Shown here piece by piece: positions 41,999 through 49,189 of a stretch of DNA of 56,288 nt; position 1 is the stretch's first letter, and each line of letters begins with the position of its first letter. This DNA comes from Mycobacteriales bacterium (GTDB lineage: Bacteria > Actinomycetota > Actinomycetes > JAFAQI01). A program made the position numbers and the translations under genes. The DNA is taken from the NCBI GenBank assembly GCA_035504215.1, contig DATJSI010000090.1, forward strand, positions 1 through 56,288, written 5' to 3'. The notes below the pieces were generated by a model that saw nothing but the letters and a program-made list of their open reading frames with translations, searched no databases and was not told where the DNA came from.

Positions 41999-42751
41999 AT
42001 GACGACACCCGAGGACCTGCTCGCCGAGTTGGGGCGGGTTGCCACCGATCTCGCGCCGGCCGTGCGACCGGTCGGCAGCGAAGACCTGCTGCGTGCTTTG
42101 ACCGACACTGCCCGTCAGCTCTTCGGTGCTGCCGCGTGCTCGCTCGCCCTGCTCAGCGACGACGAGTCGGAGTTGGTCTACACGACCGCCGCCGGGGAGG
42201 GCGCCGATGACATCACCGGGATGCGGATGCCGGTGAGCGAAGGCGTGGCGGGCTGGGTTGTGCAGTCGGGCCAGCCGATCGCGATCGGCGACCTCGCGAA
42301 CGACCCGCGTTTCTCGCTGCAGACTGCCCAACGAACGGGATACGTGCCGCAGGCCATCCTCGCCGTACCCGTCAACTCGCCGCGTCGCACGTTGGGCGTG
42401 CTGACCCTGCTGGACCGGGATGCGCGCCGCCCGGGCGCCGAGCACGACATGACGCTGCTGAGCCTGTTCGCCGATCAGGCGGCGATCGCGCTGGAAAGCG
42501 TGCTGGCGTTCGGCGACCTCGGCCGCGTGCTGCTGCAGAGCGTTGCGGTGGCCGCGGGCGACGGCACCGATCTGGCCGGTGCCGCCGACAGGAGCGCCGC
42601 AGAGCTCACCGGCGCCGATGCCGACCTGGCTGGACTCGCGGCCGCCTTCGCGACCCTGTCCCGGCGGGGAGCCGCGGAGCGCCGGCTCGCCCACGACGTG
42701 ATGCACAGCATCGCGACCTACGCCGAGCGACGGTCCCCACGGACCCGCTGA
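41999..42751 (+). CDS. GAF domain protein, first gene of the protease cassette
   Basis: The 250-residue protein has a GAF domain at about 25-165 (LLRALTDTARQLFGAAACSL, then GMRMPVSEGVAGWVVQSGQP and GYVPQAILAVPVNSPRRTLG). A long Ala-rich helical tail ends in ERRLAHDVMHSIATYAERR. GAF binds cyclic nucleotides, heme or other small molecules; the ligand is unknown. No output domain is present. The protease gene follows by 44 bases and may even start earlier, so the two are probably cotranslated. The helical tail could dock onto the protease. Confidence 0.88.
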   Translation: MTTPEDLLAELGRVATDLAPAVRPVGSEDLLRALTDTARQLFGAAACSLALLSDDESELVYTTAAGEGADDITGMRMPVSEGVAGWVVQSGQPIAIGDLANDPRFSLQTAQRTGYVPQAILAVPVNSPRRTLGVLTLLDRDARRPGAEHDMTLLSLFADQAAIALESVLAFGDLGRVLLQSVAVAAGDGTDLAGAADRSAAELTGADADLAGLAAAFATLSRRGAAERRLAHDVMHSIATYAERRSPRTR

Positions 42752-42795
42752 GACCGGCCTGGTCCGAGGCGTTCGCGCCGGAGGTCCTGCGGCCG

Positions 42796-43563
42796 GTGCT
42801 GCGGATCGACCAGCCGATCACGAAGGACTGGGCGTGGGGTGATGCCACCGGAGCCGGGGTGAGCGTTGCCGTCGTCGACAGCGGGATCGACGCTGCGCAT
42901 CCGGCCGTCGGTTCGGTCGAGGACGCGGTCGCCCTGACCTGGGACCGCGACGAGGAGGAGGTGCAGTACGCGCCCGGGCCGCACGACGACCTCTACGGCC
43001 ACGGCACCGCCTGTGCGGGGATCATCCGGCGGGTCGCTCCGCAGGCTCGGCTGGTCTCGGTTCGAGTACTCGGCGAGCGACTGACCGGCAAGGGGTTGGT
43101 CTTTGCCGCCGGCCTGCGCTGGGCCATCGACCATGGCGCTCGCGTCGTCAACCTGTCGTTGAGCACCGGGCGCGAGGACTACTTCGGATTGTTCCACGAG
43201 ATCGCCGATGCCGCTGCGTTCGCCGGCGTCGTGCTGGTGTGTGCCACCAACAACGTCCCCGCTCCGACCTATCCCAGCCAGTTCTCCTCGGTCGTCTCGG
43301 TCGCGGCGCACGACGGCACGGATCCGTTCTCGCTCGATGCAAATCCTTCCCCGCCGGTCGACTTCGGCGCACCCGGCATCGATCTCGAGGTGCCGTGGCT
43401 CGGCGGTCGCACGATCGTGAGCACCGGCAACTCCTTCGCTGCACCGCACATCACGGGTCTGGTGGCCAGGATCCTCAGCAAGCACCCGCAGTTGACGCCG
43501 TACGACGTGAAGACCGTCCTGCGCGCGATTGCGTCGAACAGCGAGCCGATGACCGATGGCTGA
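42796..43563 (+). CDS. Cytosolic subtilisin-like serine protease (S8 family), minimal catalytic domain
   Basis: The 255-residue protein keeps the catalytic triad D28 (VAVVDSGID), H69 (YGHGTACAG) and S213 (STGNSFAAPHI), plus the oxyanion Asn near 152 (CATNN). There is no signal peptide and no I9 propeptide, so it is expected to stay in the cytosol and not to be auto-activated in the usual way. GTG 42796 is used, but the frame is open further upstream and a CTG at 42748 overlaps the GAF stop. The stop overlaps the crp-like gene by eight bases. Control by the GAF partner is inferred. Confidence 0.88.
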   Translation: MLRIDQPITKDWAWGDATGAGVSVAVVDSGIDAAHPAVGSVEDAVALTWDRDEEEVQYAPGPHDDLYGHGTACAGIIRRVAPQARLVSVRVLGERLTGKGLVFAAGLRWAIDHGARVVNLSLSTGREDYFGLFHEIADAAAFAGVVLVCATNNVPAPTYPSQFSSVVSVAAHDGTDPFSLDANPSPPVDFGAPGIDLEVPWLGGRTIVSTGNSFAAPHITGLVARILSKHPQLTPYDVKTVLRAIASNSEPMTDG

Positions 43564-44245
43564 GCAGGTGCCGGTCGATCAGCTGGCCGAGGTCTCGATG
43601 CTCTCCGAGCTGCCGCGTGACGTGCTCGAGCAGGTGGTCGCGGCGTCGCGGCATCGCAGCTACCCCCGTGGCCAGGTGATGTTCAGCGCAGGCGACCCCA
43701 GCGACACCCTCGTCATCGTGTTGTCGGGGCGGATCAAGGTGTTACTCAGGTCGGCCGACGGAGGGGTGCTCACGCTCTCGGTGGTCGGCGCCGGAGGCTT
43801 GATCGGCGAGCTCAGCATGATCGACGGTGGCAGTCGGTCGGCGGACGCAGAGGTCCTCGAGGCGGTCGAGGTTCTGCTCGTCCCTGCAGCCGTCGTCGCG
43901 GATCTCCAACAGCGGTATCCCGCGGTGACGGCGGCGATGCTCAGGTCGGTGGCGGCCGGCTTCCGGCGGCTGACCGACGCGGTTGCGGACCTGGTGTTCC
44001 TCGACCTGCCGCGCCGGGTGGCCAAGCAGCTGTTGGACCAGCCACGCGACGCCGACGGCGTCGTGGATCTCGGGCTGAGCCAGAGCGAGCTGTCGCAGCA
44101 GGTAGCCGGGACTCGGCAGAGCGTCAACCAGGCATTGCGCGGATTCGAACGCCGCGGTTGGATTTACCTGCGCGGTCGCTTGGTCGTGCTTCGGGACCCG
44201 GTCGCGCTCGCCAATTTTGCCGGCGAAGAGGTGTCGGCAACTTGA
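43556..44245 (+). CDS. Crp/Fnr family transcriptional regulator
   Basis: The 229-residue protein has a cNMP-binding domain (GQVMFSAGDPSDTLVIVLSG, then GAGGLIGELSMIDGGSRSAD) and a C-terminal winged HTH (LGLSQSELSQQVAGTRQSVN, then QALRGFERRGWI). The cassette GELSMIDGGSRSA is close to that of cAMP-type sensors. It overlaps the protease gene by eight bases, so all three genes are one transcription unit. It could report on the same signal as the GAF protein and control the cassette or the stand-alone cNMP gene. Its operator is not identified. Confidence 0.92.
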   Translation: MAEQVPVDQLAEVSMLSELPRDVLEQVVAASRHRSYPRGQVMFSAGDPSDTLVIVLSGRIKVLLRSADGGVLTLSVVGAGGLIGELSMIDGGSRSADAEVLEAVEVLLVPAAVVADLQQRYPAVTAAMLRSVAAGFRRLTDAVADLVFLDLPRRVAKQLLDQPRDADGVVDLGLSQSELSQQVAGTRQSVNQALRGFERRGWIYLRGRLVVLRDPVALANFAGEEVSAT

Positions 44246-44284
44246 CAGGGCGGGCGTCATCGGCGCGACGGACAACGGGGGGTG

Positions 44285-44313
44285 TGACCGGCACGCTGTG
44301 AAGCGTCCGGTCA
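44285..44313 (+). terminator. Strong hairpin with GTGA loop between crp-like and His-His-repeat genes
   Basis: TGACCGG-C-ACGCT (44285-44297) and AGCGT-CCGGTCA (44302-44313) form a 12-bp stem with one bulged C and a GTGA (GNRA-type) tetraloop. It may end the crp-like transcript or lie in the leader of the small repeat gene, whose start is 27 bases further on. Confidence 0.6.
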
Positions 44314-44340
44314 TCGGAACCGGGAGGCAGAGGAGTCGAC

Positions 44341-44598
44341 ATGACTGAGGACATCAACACCAGCGAGGACGAGACCAGCGGCCATCGGTTCCTCGCTCCG
44401 AGCGCCACCGACAACGACGACGTCGCCGGTCACCACCGGGAGCCCCCGGGTGCCACCGAGGACGACGATGTTGCGGGTCACCACCGGGAGCCCCCGGGCG
44501 CGACCGAGGACGACGACGTCGCGGGTCACCACCGGGAGCCTCCGGGCGCGACCGACGGCGACGACGACGTTGCGGGACACGTGCGGTTCCAGCCGTAG
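44341..44598 (+). CDS. Small acidic protein with tandem His-His repeats
   Basis: The 85-residue protein has three 16-residue repeats DDVAGHHREPPGATED from residue 26 to 73 and a partial fourth ending DDVAGHVRFQP. DNA units are 48 bases. The protein is strongly acidic, with three HH pairs spaced 16 residues apart, and has no hydrophobic core or signal. It could bind metal, act as a disordered spacer, or be a peptide precursor with leader residues 1-25; none is shown. GAGGAG lies six bases before ATG 44341. Two hairpins follow the stop. Confidence 0.75.
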   Translation: MTEDINTSEDETSGHRFLAPSATDNDDVAGHHREPPGATEDDDVAGHHREPPGATEDDDVAGHHREPPGATDGDDDVAGHVRFQP

Positions 44599-44605
44599 CG
44601 CAACC

Positions 44606-44639
44606 GCGGGCCGGCGCGCCTTCACACCGACCGGCCCGC
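44606..44639 (+). terminator. Hairpin terminator 1 after the repeat-protein gene
   Basis: GCGGGCCGG (44606-44614) and CCGGCCCGC (44631-44639) form a perfect 9-bp stem with a 16-base loop, starting seven bases after the stop codon. Confidence 0.6.
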
Positions 44640-44646
44640 ACGAGAT

Positions 44647-44678
44647 GGGCGGACCATGGGCTTGGCCCTGGTCCGCCC
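44647..44678 (+). terminator. Hairpin terminator 2 after the repeat-protein gene
   Basis: GGGCGGACCA-T-GGGC pairs with GCCC-TGGTCCGCCC, a 14-bp stem with one bulge and a short TTG-type loop. It is the strongest hairpin in the neighbourhood and separates the signalling cassette from the next gene. Confidence 0.7.
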
Positions 44679-44715
44679 ACCTGTGTCGCCACCGCACGGC
44701 CGTTAGGTTGTGGCG

Positions 44716-45516
44716 ATGCGCTTCGGCGTCTCGCTGCCGATCTTCGACCGGCTCGCCGACCCGGTCGTCCTCGCCGAGCTTGCCGCTGTCGCTGAGCAGG
44801 CCGGCTGGGACGGAGTGTTCGTCTGGGACCACCTGCAGTACCGGCCTCCGATCACCTCGGCCACCGATCCCTGGATCGCTCTAGCGGCGATGGCGGCCCG
44901 CACCGAGCGGGTATTGCTCGGGCCGATGGTCACACCGCTCGCCCGTCGAAGACCGCAGGTCGTGGCCCGCCAGCTGGTCGCGCTCGACCAGCTCGCCCGC
45001 GGCCGCGTGATCTTCGGGGCCGGTCTCGGCCTCGACGCCAGCGGTGAGGAGTTCAGCCGGTTCGGCGAACCCACCAATGTCCGGCTCCGCGCAGAGATGT
45101 TCGATGAGGCCCTGACCGTCCTCGGCGCCCTTCTCACCGGCGAGCCGGTGAACCATGAGGGCCGGCACTATGCCGCGAGCAATGTGCAGTTCCGTCCGCC
45201 GCCGTACCGCGACCGCATTCCGATCTGGATCGCCGCCCGGTGGCCGAACCGCGCACCGATGCGACGGGCGGCCCGGTTCGACGGAGTCAACGTGATCGAC
45301 CTCGGCGTCGAGCACCTGCCGGCCGTCCTTGCAACCATCGGCGCCGAGCGGCCGGAGGGTACGGCGGGGTTCGACGTGGTCGTCGGAGCCGGACCCGGCG
45401 CCGATCCCCGCCCGTGGGCGGACGCGGGCGCGACCTGGCTGCTAACCGGGTTCGATGCGTTCACGGTGACCGTCGCCGGTGTCGAGGCGGTGCTAAGGAA
45501 TGGCCCACGACGGTGA
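44716..45516 (+). CDS. LLM-class flavin-dependent oxidoreductase (luciferase-like)
   Basis: The 266-residue protein begins with MRFGVSLPIFDRLADPVVLA and continues EQAGWDGVFVWDHLQYRPPI, then TERVLLGPMVTPLARRRPQV and GRVIFGAGLGLDASGEEFSR. This is the luciferase-like monooxygenase TIM barrel, in the F420/FMN-dependent subgroup. The substrate cannot be read; the family reduces or oxygenates many compounds, in actinobacteria often with coenzyme F420. ATG 44716 is preferred over GTG 44710, since it starts the first strand. It is monocistronic between terminators. Confidence 0.92.
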   Translation: MRFGVSLPIFDRLADPVVLAELAAVAEQAGWDGVFVWDHLQYRPPITSATDPWIALAAMAARTERVLLGPMVTPLARRRPQVVARQLVALDQLARGRVIFGAGLGLDASGEEFSRFGEPTNVRLRAEMFDEALTVLGALLTGEPVNHEGRHYAASNVQFRPPPYRDRIPIWIAARWPNRAPMRRAARFDGVNVIDLGVEHLPAVLATIGAERPEGTAGFDVVVGAGPGADPRPWADAGATWLLTGFDAFTVTVAGVEAVLRNGPRR

Positions 45517-45595
45517 GAGTGCGCAGGCTCCGGACGCGACGCGGAAGCTGTCGATCACCGTGGCCGGCTGACCTGCCGGTTGCGGTGGCCGGCCC

Positions 45596-45627
45596 GGGCC
45601 GGGTAGCCGCCGAGCCCAACCCGGCCC
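45596..45627. terminator. Bidirectional terminator between convergent genes
   Basis: GGGCCGGGT (45596-45604) and ACCCGGCCC (45619-45627) form a perfect 9-bp stem with a 14-base loop. It lies between the LLM oxidoreductase and the minus-strand membrane protein. Confidence 0.6.
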
Positions 45628-45636
45628 AGGCCGGCG

Positions 45637-46332
45637 CTACGGCTGGGTCGTGGTATTGGTCGTGGTGTTGGCGCTGTAGGCGGGGTCCGACGGAATCGTC
45701 TCCGTCGTCGCCGTCGGCTTGCGCCAGCTCGACGACGCTCGCCGCCCGGTCGTGGTGGCGCCGGTGGTTGCCGGCTGCGGCTCCGTGGTGCCCTCCGGGT
45801 ACGCCGGCAGCTGGACCACCTCGACGTCCGGGTCGGCGACGGGCGCGGCTGTCACGACTCCGGAGACACTCGCTCGCCCGCTCGCAGCCGCGGCCAGGAA
45901 GATGATCACCAGGCCCAGACCAGTGAACATTCCGATCCGCTCGAGCACGGCGTGATCGGTCGACCCGATCGGCGTACCGATGTTCCCGGCGCTCCACAAC
46001 GGCGCGATCACCGTGCCGAGCACGAACCAGGCGCCCGCGGCAGCGGCCAGCCAGCTGCCGAGCATCGCCATGCCGCGGTGCGCGGTGCCCAGAAGCATCA
46101 ACCCGCCGAGGAAGGTAGCGCCGCCCGGGAGTACCTCGAGCCAACCGCGAGCGGCGGTCCACGTCCAGGTGTTGTCCGGAGTGAAGCCATAGCCGAACGA
46201 GTGGCCGAAGAAGGGGATCAAAGCGCCCCAGGCGCCCAGCAGGATCAGCAGGAACCCGATGAAGCCGCCTCGGCTGCGTGGCATCGCGAGCCGACTGGGA
46301 GTGGTGGCAGCATGCGTTACTCGCGTGGACAT
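45637..46332 (-). CDS. Hypothetical four-helix membrane protein with Thr-rich tail
   Basis: The 231-residue protein has hydrophobic helices at about 22-42, 60-80, 85-110 and 135-155 (GGFIGFLLILLGAWGALIPF, then GMFTGLGLVIIFLAAAASG). Its last 75 residues are soluble and Thr/Pro rich. I do not recognise a family; four-helix bundles with Trp-rich loops resemble DUF4383- or DoxX-like proteins only in outline. ATG 46332 is the start before the basic N-terminus. It follows the APC permease on the same strand by 153 bases but may be independent. Confidence 0.7.
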   Translation of the reverse strand: MSTRVTHAATTPSRLAMPRSRGGFIGFLLILLGAWGALIPFFGHSFGYGFTPDNTWTWTAARGWLEVLPGGATFLGGLMLLGTAHRGMAMLGSWLAAAAGAWFVLGTVIAPLWSAGNIGTPIGSTDHAVLERIGMFTGLGLVIIFLAAAASGRASVSGVVTAAPVADPDVEVVQLPAYPEGTTEPQPATTGATTTGRRASSSWRKPTATTETIPSDPAYSANTTTNTTTQP

Positions 46333-46485
46333 CCGTCTGCTCCTCACGCCGGCCGATCCGATGGCCGACACTTGTTTTGTTCCCCGTGGAGCGCGGGTTA
46401 TGCCCGGAACGCGCGTCGACCGCGACCGCGGTGCCGAATCGAGGGGAGATCCGGACGCCGCCGTCGCGGTCGACGATGTCGGTGG

Positions 46486-48051
46486 TCAGTCGGCGGGTGC
46501 CGGCTGCTCCGGTAGGTCGATCGTGTGTTTCGGGCCGGTGAACCAGTTCTTCACCGACAGGTGCCACCACGCCCACAGGATCAACAGCGCACCCGGCACC
46601 ACAAGGATCGTGTAGTTCACGTACTTCATGGCGAAGCCGGTTTCGCCTGGTACGCCGCCAAGTGATGTGGGTAGCAGCGCGATGATCGACGTGAGTGTGA
46701 TCTCGACGAGCGCCACGATGCACATCCACTTGTACTTCGAGCCGAGCGTCCAGTCGCCGCCCTGGAAGCTGTCGCCTGCCTTCCAGCGGTAGTAGATCGG
46801 AATGGCAAACGCGACATAGAGCCCGATGACGCCGATCGAGACGACTGCGAAGAACGCGACCGGGACAGGCGCGCCCCCGATGTCGACCTTGGCAAGGGCA
46901 GGAAGGGTCAGGATGACGCTGATGACCGCGGAAGCGAGCACGGCGTAAACCGGGACCTTGTTGGCGTTGAGCGTTCGCCAGTACCTGCCACCCGGCACGG
47001 CGCCGTCCCGACTGAACGCGAACATCATCCGGGTGGTGCTGGTCATGCACGCAACCGTGCAGAAGAACTGCCCGGCGGTGGAGATGAGCAGCACGGTGCC
47101 GTGCCAGTTCGTGCCGAGCGCCTCCGTGAAGATCTCGTTGACCGCGCCACCCGCTGCGGTGACCTTGCTGACGTCCTGAACCGCGAACAGGAAGGACAGC
47201 AGCAGGATCCAGCCGCCGATCGCCGAGTAGAAGATCGAGCGCCAGAGGCCTTTCGCAGCGCTGTTGGCCGCGCTCTTGGTTTCCTCGGACAGGTGGGCGG
47301 ATGCGTCGTAGCCGGTGATCGTGTACTGGGTGAGAATCGCGGCCAGCGGGAGGACGTAGAAGATGAATCCGGCTCCGCCGACCCGCCCGCTGAAGAATCC
47401 GGTGTTATTCACCCTGGTGGTTGCCACCGTGTGCAGGCTCGCGTGATGGCCCGGCACAAAGATCAGGATCGCGACGACGGTGAGTGCGCCGAACACGTGC
47501 CACCAGACAGAGACATTGTTCAGGATGGCGAGTAGGTGGCTGGAGAAGATGTTGATGAGCGAGGCAAGGATGAGGACCACCATGAACTCGACGAACACGC
47601 GGTTCAGCGAGTAGTGGCTCGCCCACGAACTGCTGAACGTCGACATCGTGAGGTCGAAGAAGGTCGCGCAGCCGTAGGCAACGGACGCGACGATCGCGAG
47701 CAGCCCGATCAGGTTCAGCCAGCCGGTGTAGTAGCCGGCCTTCGCGCCGCCGAGCTTCGAGGCCCACCAGTAGATGCCACCCGAGGTCGGGAAGGCGGAC
47801 ACCAGCTCGGACATGCAGAAGCCGATGATCAGGATGAAGCCGCCGATGATCGGCCAGCTCCAGAAGATCGCGGCCGGGCCGCCGTTGTTCCAGCCCACGC
47901 CGAAGGTGGTGAAGCAACCCGCCAGGATCGAGATGATCGAGAACGAGATCGCGAAGTTCGAGAAGCCTGACCAGGTGCGGCTCAGCTCCTGTTTGTAGCC
48001 GAGCTCAGCGAGCCGTCGTTCGTCCTCGCTGAGCTGTGCGATATCCGTCAC
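46486..48051 (-). CDS. APC superfamily amino acid/amine permease
   Basis: The 521-residue membrane protein has about 12 helices, with the APC start LSRTWSGFSNFAISFSIISI, then FPTSGGIYWWASKLGG in the TM2-3 loop and ATRMMFAFSRDGAVPG-like sequence near helix 8. The family imports amino acids, GABA, choline or polyamines with protons. The gene is close to the phosphotransferase (20 bases apart, same strand) and divergent from the oxidoreductase-glutamine synthetase operon, so it is probably the importer for the amine catabolised there. Confidence 0.93.
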   Translation of the reverse strand: MTDIAQLSEDERRLAELGYKQELSRTWSGFSNFAISFSIISILAGCFTTFGVGWNNGGPAAIFWSWPIIGGFILIIGFCMSELVSAFPTSGGIYWWASKLGGAKAGYYTGWLNLIGLLAIVASVAYGCATFFDLTMSTFSSSWASHYSLNRVFVEFMVVLILASLINIFSSHLLAILNNVSVWWHVFGALTVVAILIFVPGHHASLHTVATTRVNNTGFFSGRVGGAGFIFYVLPLAAILTQYTITGYDASAHLSEETKSAANSAAKGLWRSIFYSAIGGWILLLSFLFAVQDVSKVTAAGGAVNEIFTEALGTNWHGTVLLISTAGQFFCTVACMTSTTRMMFAFSRDGAVPGGRYWRTLNANKVPVYAVLASAVISVILTLPALAKVDIGGAPVPVAFFAVVSIGVIGLYVAFAIPIYYRWKAGDSFQGGDWTLGSKYKWMCIVALVEITLTSIIALLPTSLGGVPGETGFAMKYVNYTILVVPGALLILWAWWHLSVKNWFTGPKHTIDLPEQPAPAD

Positions 48052-48071
48052 GGACGCTCTTCCCCTCTAGC

Positions 48072-49016
48072 TCACGGTTCTTGGACATCAGTTATCAGGT
48101 CTTGCAGGTCAGGATCTTTGAAGAACATGAGCGCGCGCTCGTACTTGTCCATCCCCCACGCCCAGAAGTCGAAGTCGAGATCGCTGGTCGCGGCCTGGAT
48201 CGATGCCCAGAGCGTCCAGCCGTAGTTCGACATCAGGCCGAGCAGCTGGGCCCGCGCGATCTTTCCCGGTGTCGCCGTCCCGTAGTAGGCGGCGATCAGC
48301 TCGACCAGTCGATCGGTCGAAAGGTGTGACTCGCTGCACAGGTTGCCGAGCTCGAAGCACGGGTCGCCGTTGCCGGAGTACTCGTAGTCGATGAACCACA
48401 GCCGCTTGCCCTTGGACATGAGGTTGGCCGCGAGCAGGTCGTTGTGGCACGGCACGGTCGGCTCGGCGCGCACACTGAGGGCGGTTCGGATCACCGACAC
48501 GATCGGCATGAACTCGAGGTAGTCATCAGGCAGCCGGTAGCCGCGGCTGCGGACCACGTCGAGATAGCGACGCTGAACCTCGAACATGTCGAAGTCGGTG
48601 GCGAACCGCGGGCCGGCGTGCAGTCGCCGGCAGGTCTCGGCGACCCGGACGAGCGTCGCGCTGTCGTCCAGGTCTGCGGCGTCGAAGGTGTGCCCGTCGA
48701 TCCATTCGATGGCCAGCGCGCTGACCTCGGGGGCGTAGGCGAGCACGGCCGGCGCGACGCCGGTCGAGGCCGCGGCGACGGCGTTGTGGTGCTCGGCGTC
48801 GCGATCGATGGTCAGCGCGGCGGACTGCGATGACGACAGGCGTACGACGAGCGGGCGGCCGCCGGCGGTGGTCACCTTGTAGTTGCGATTGGTGAGGCCG
48901 CCCGGGAGCAGGTCGGCCGTGAACGGCTCCATGCCGACACCGGGGATCAGGGACACCGCGACCGACAGCCGCGCGGCGTCGTCGAGCTCCGAGTCGGGCG
49001 GGCTGGCAGTCGTCAT
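48072..49016 (-). CDS. Choline/ethanolamine kinase-like phosphotransferase
   Basis: The 314-residue protein has an APH fold: LPGGLTNRNYKVTTAGGRPL in the nucleotide region, the Brenner motif PCHNDLLAANLM and the metal-binding LWFIDYEYSGNGDPCFELGN. The exact D-Y-E-Y-S pattern and the following ELGN are typical of choline and ethanolamine kinases and of LicA. It phosphorylates a hydroxylated amine with ATP. ATG 49016 starts the mature form; the frame continues upstream without signals. With the permease, it suggests that an amino alcohol is taken up and trapped or tagged. Confidence 0.88.
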   Translation of the reverse strand: MTTASPPDSELDDAARLSVAVSLIPGVGMEPFTADLLPGGLTNRNYKVTTAGGRPLVVRLSSSQSAALTIDRDAEHHNAVAAASTGVAPAVLAYAPEVSALAIEWIDGHTFDAADLDDSATLVRVAETCRRLHAGPRFATDFDMFEVQRRYLDVVRSRGYRLPDDYLEFMPIVSVIRTALSVRAEPTVPCHNDLLAANLMSKGKRLWFIDYEYSGNGDPCFELGNLCSESHLSTDRLVELIAAYYGTATPGKIARAQLLGLMSNYGWTLWASIQAATSDLDFDFWAWGMDKYERALMFFKDPDLQDLITDVQEP

Positions 49017-49189
49017 GAGGGAGCGCGTCGCAGCGGTCACGACCCTCCCTAGTCCGCGTGCTCGCACAAGGCGCCGATCCCATCCGTCGCGCGCGCTTGG
49101 CAGAGGTTGGAGGGATGCTAGGGCCTACCGGCCGGAAGGTCTATACCCCGGACCTTTTCCTCGCGCAGCCGAGAGGACATGATGTCGGC

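Noticed and set aside
44416-44581. Tandem 48-bp units as a CRISPR or intergenic repeat array
   Set aside because: The units lie in one open frame with a good ribosome site, have no spacers, and translate to a regular protein repeat.
45461-47050. A long minus-strand frame spanning the membrane protein and permease genes
   Set aside because: It is out of frame with both membrane proteins, which have clear helices, and is basic and motif-free.
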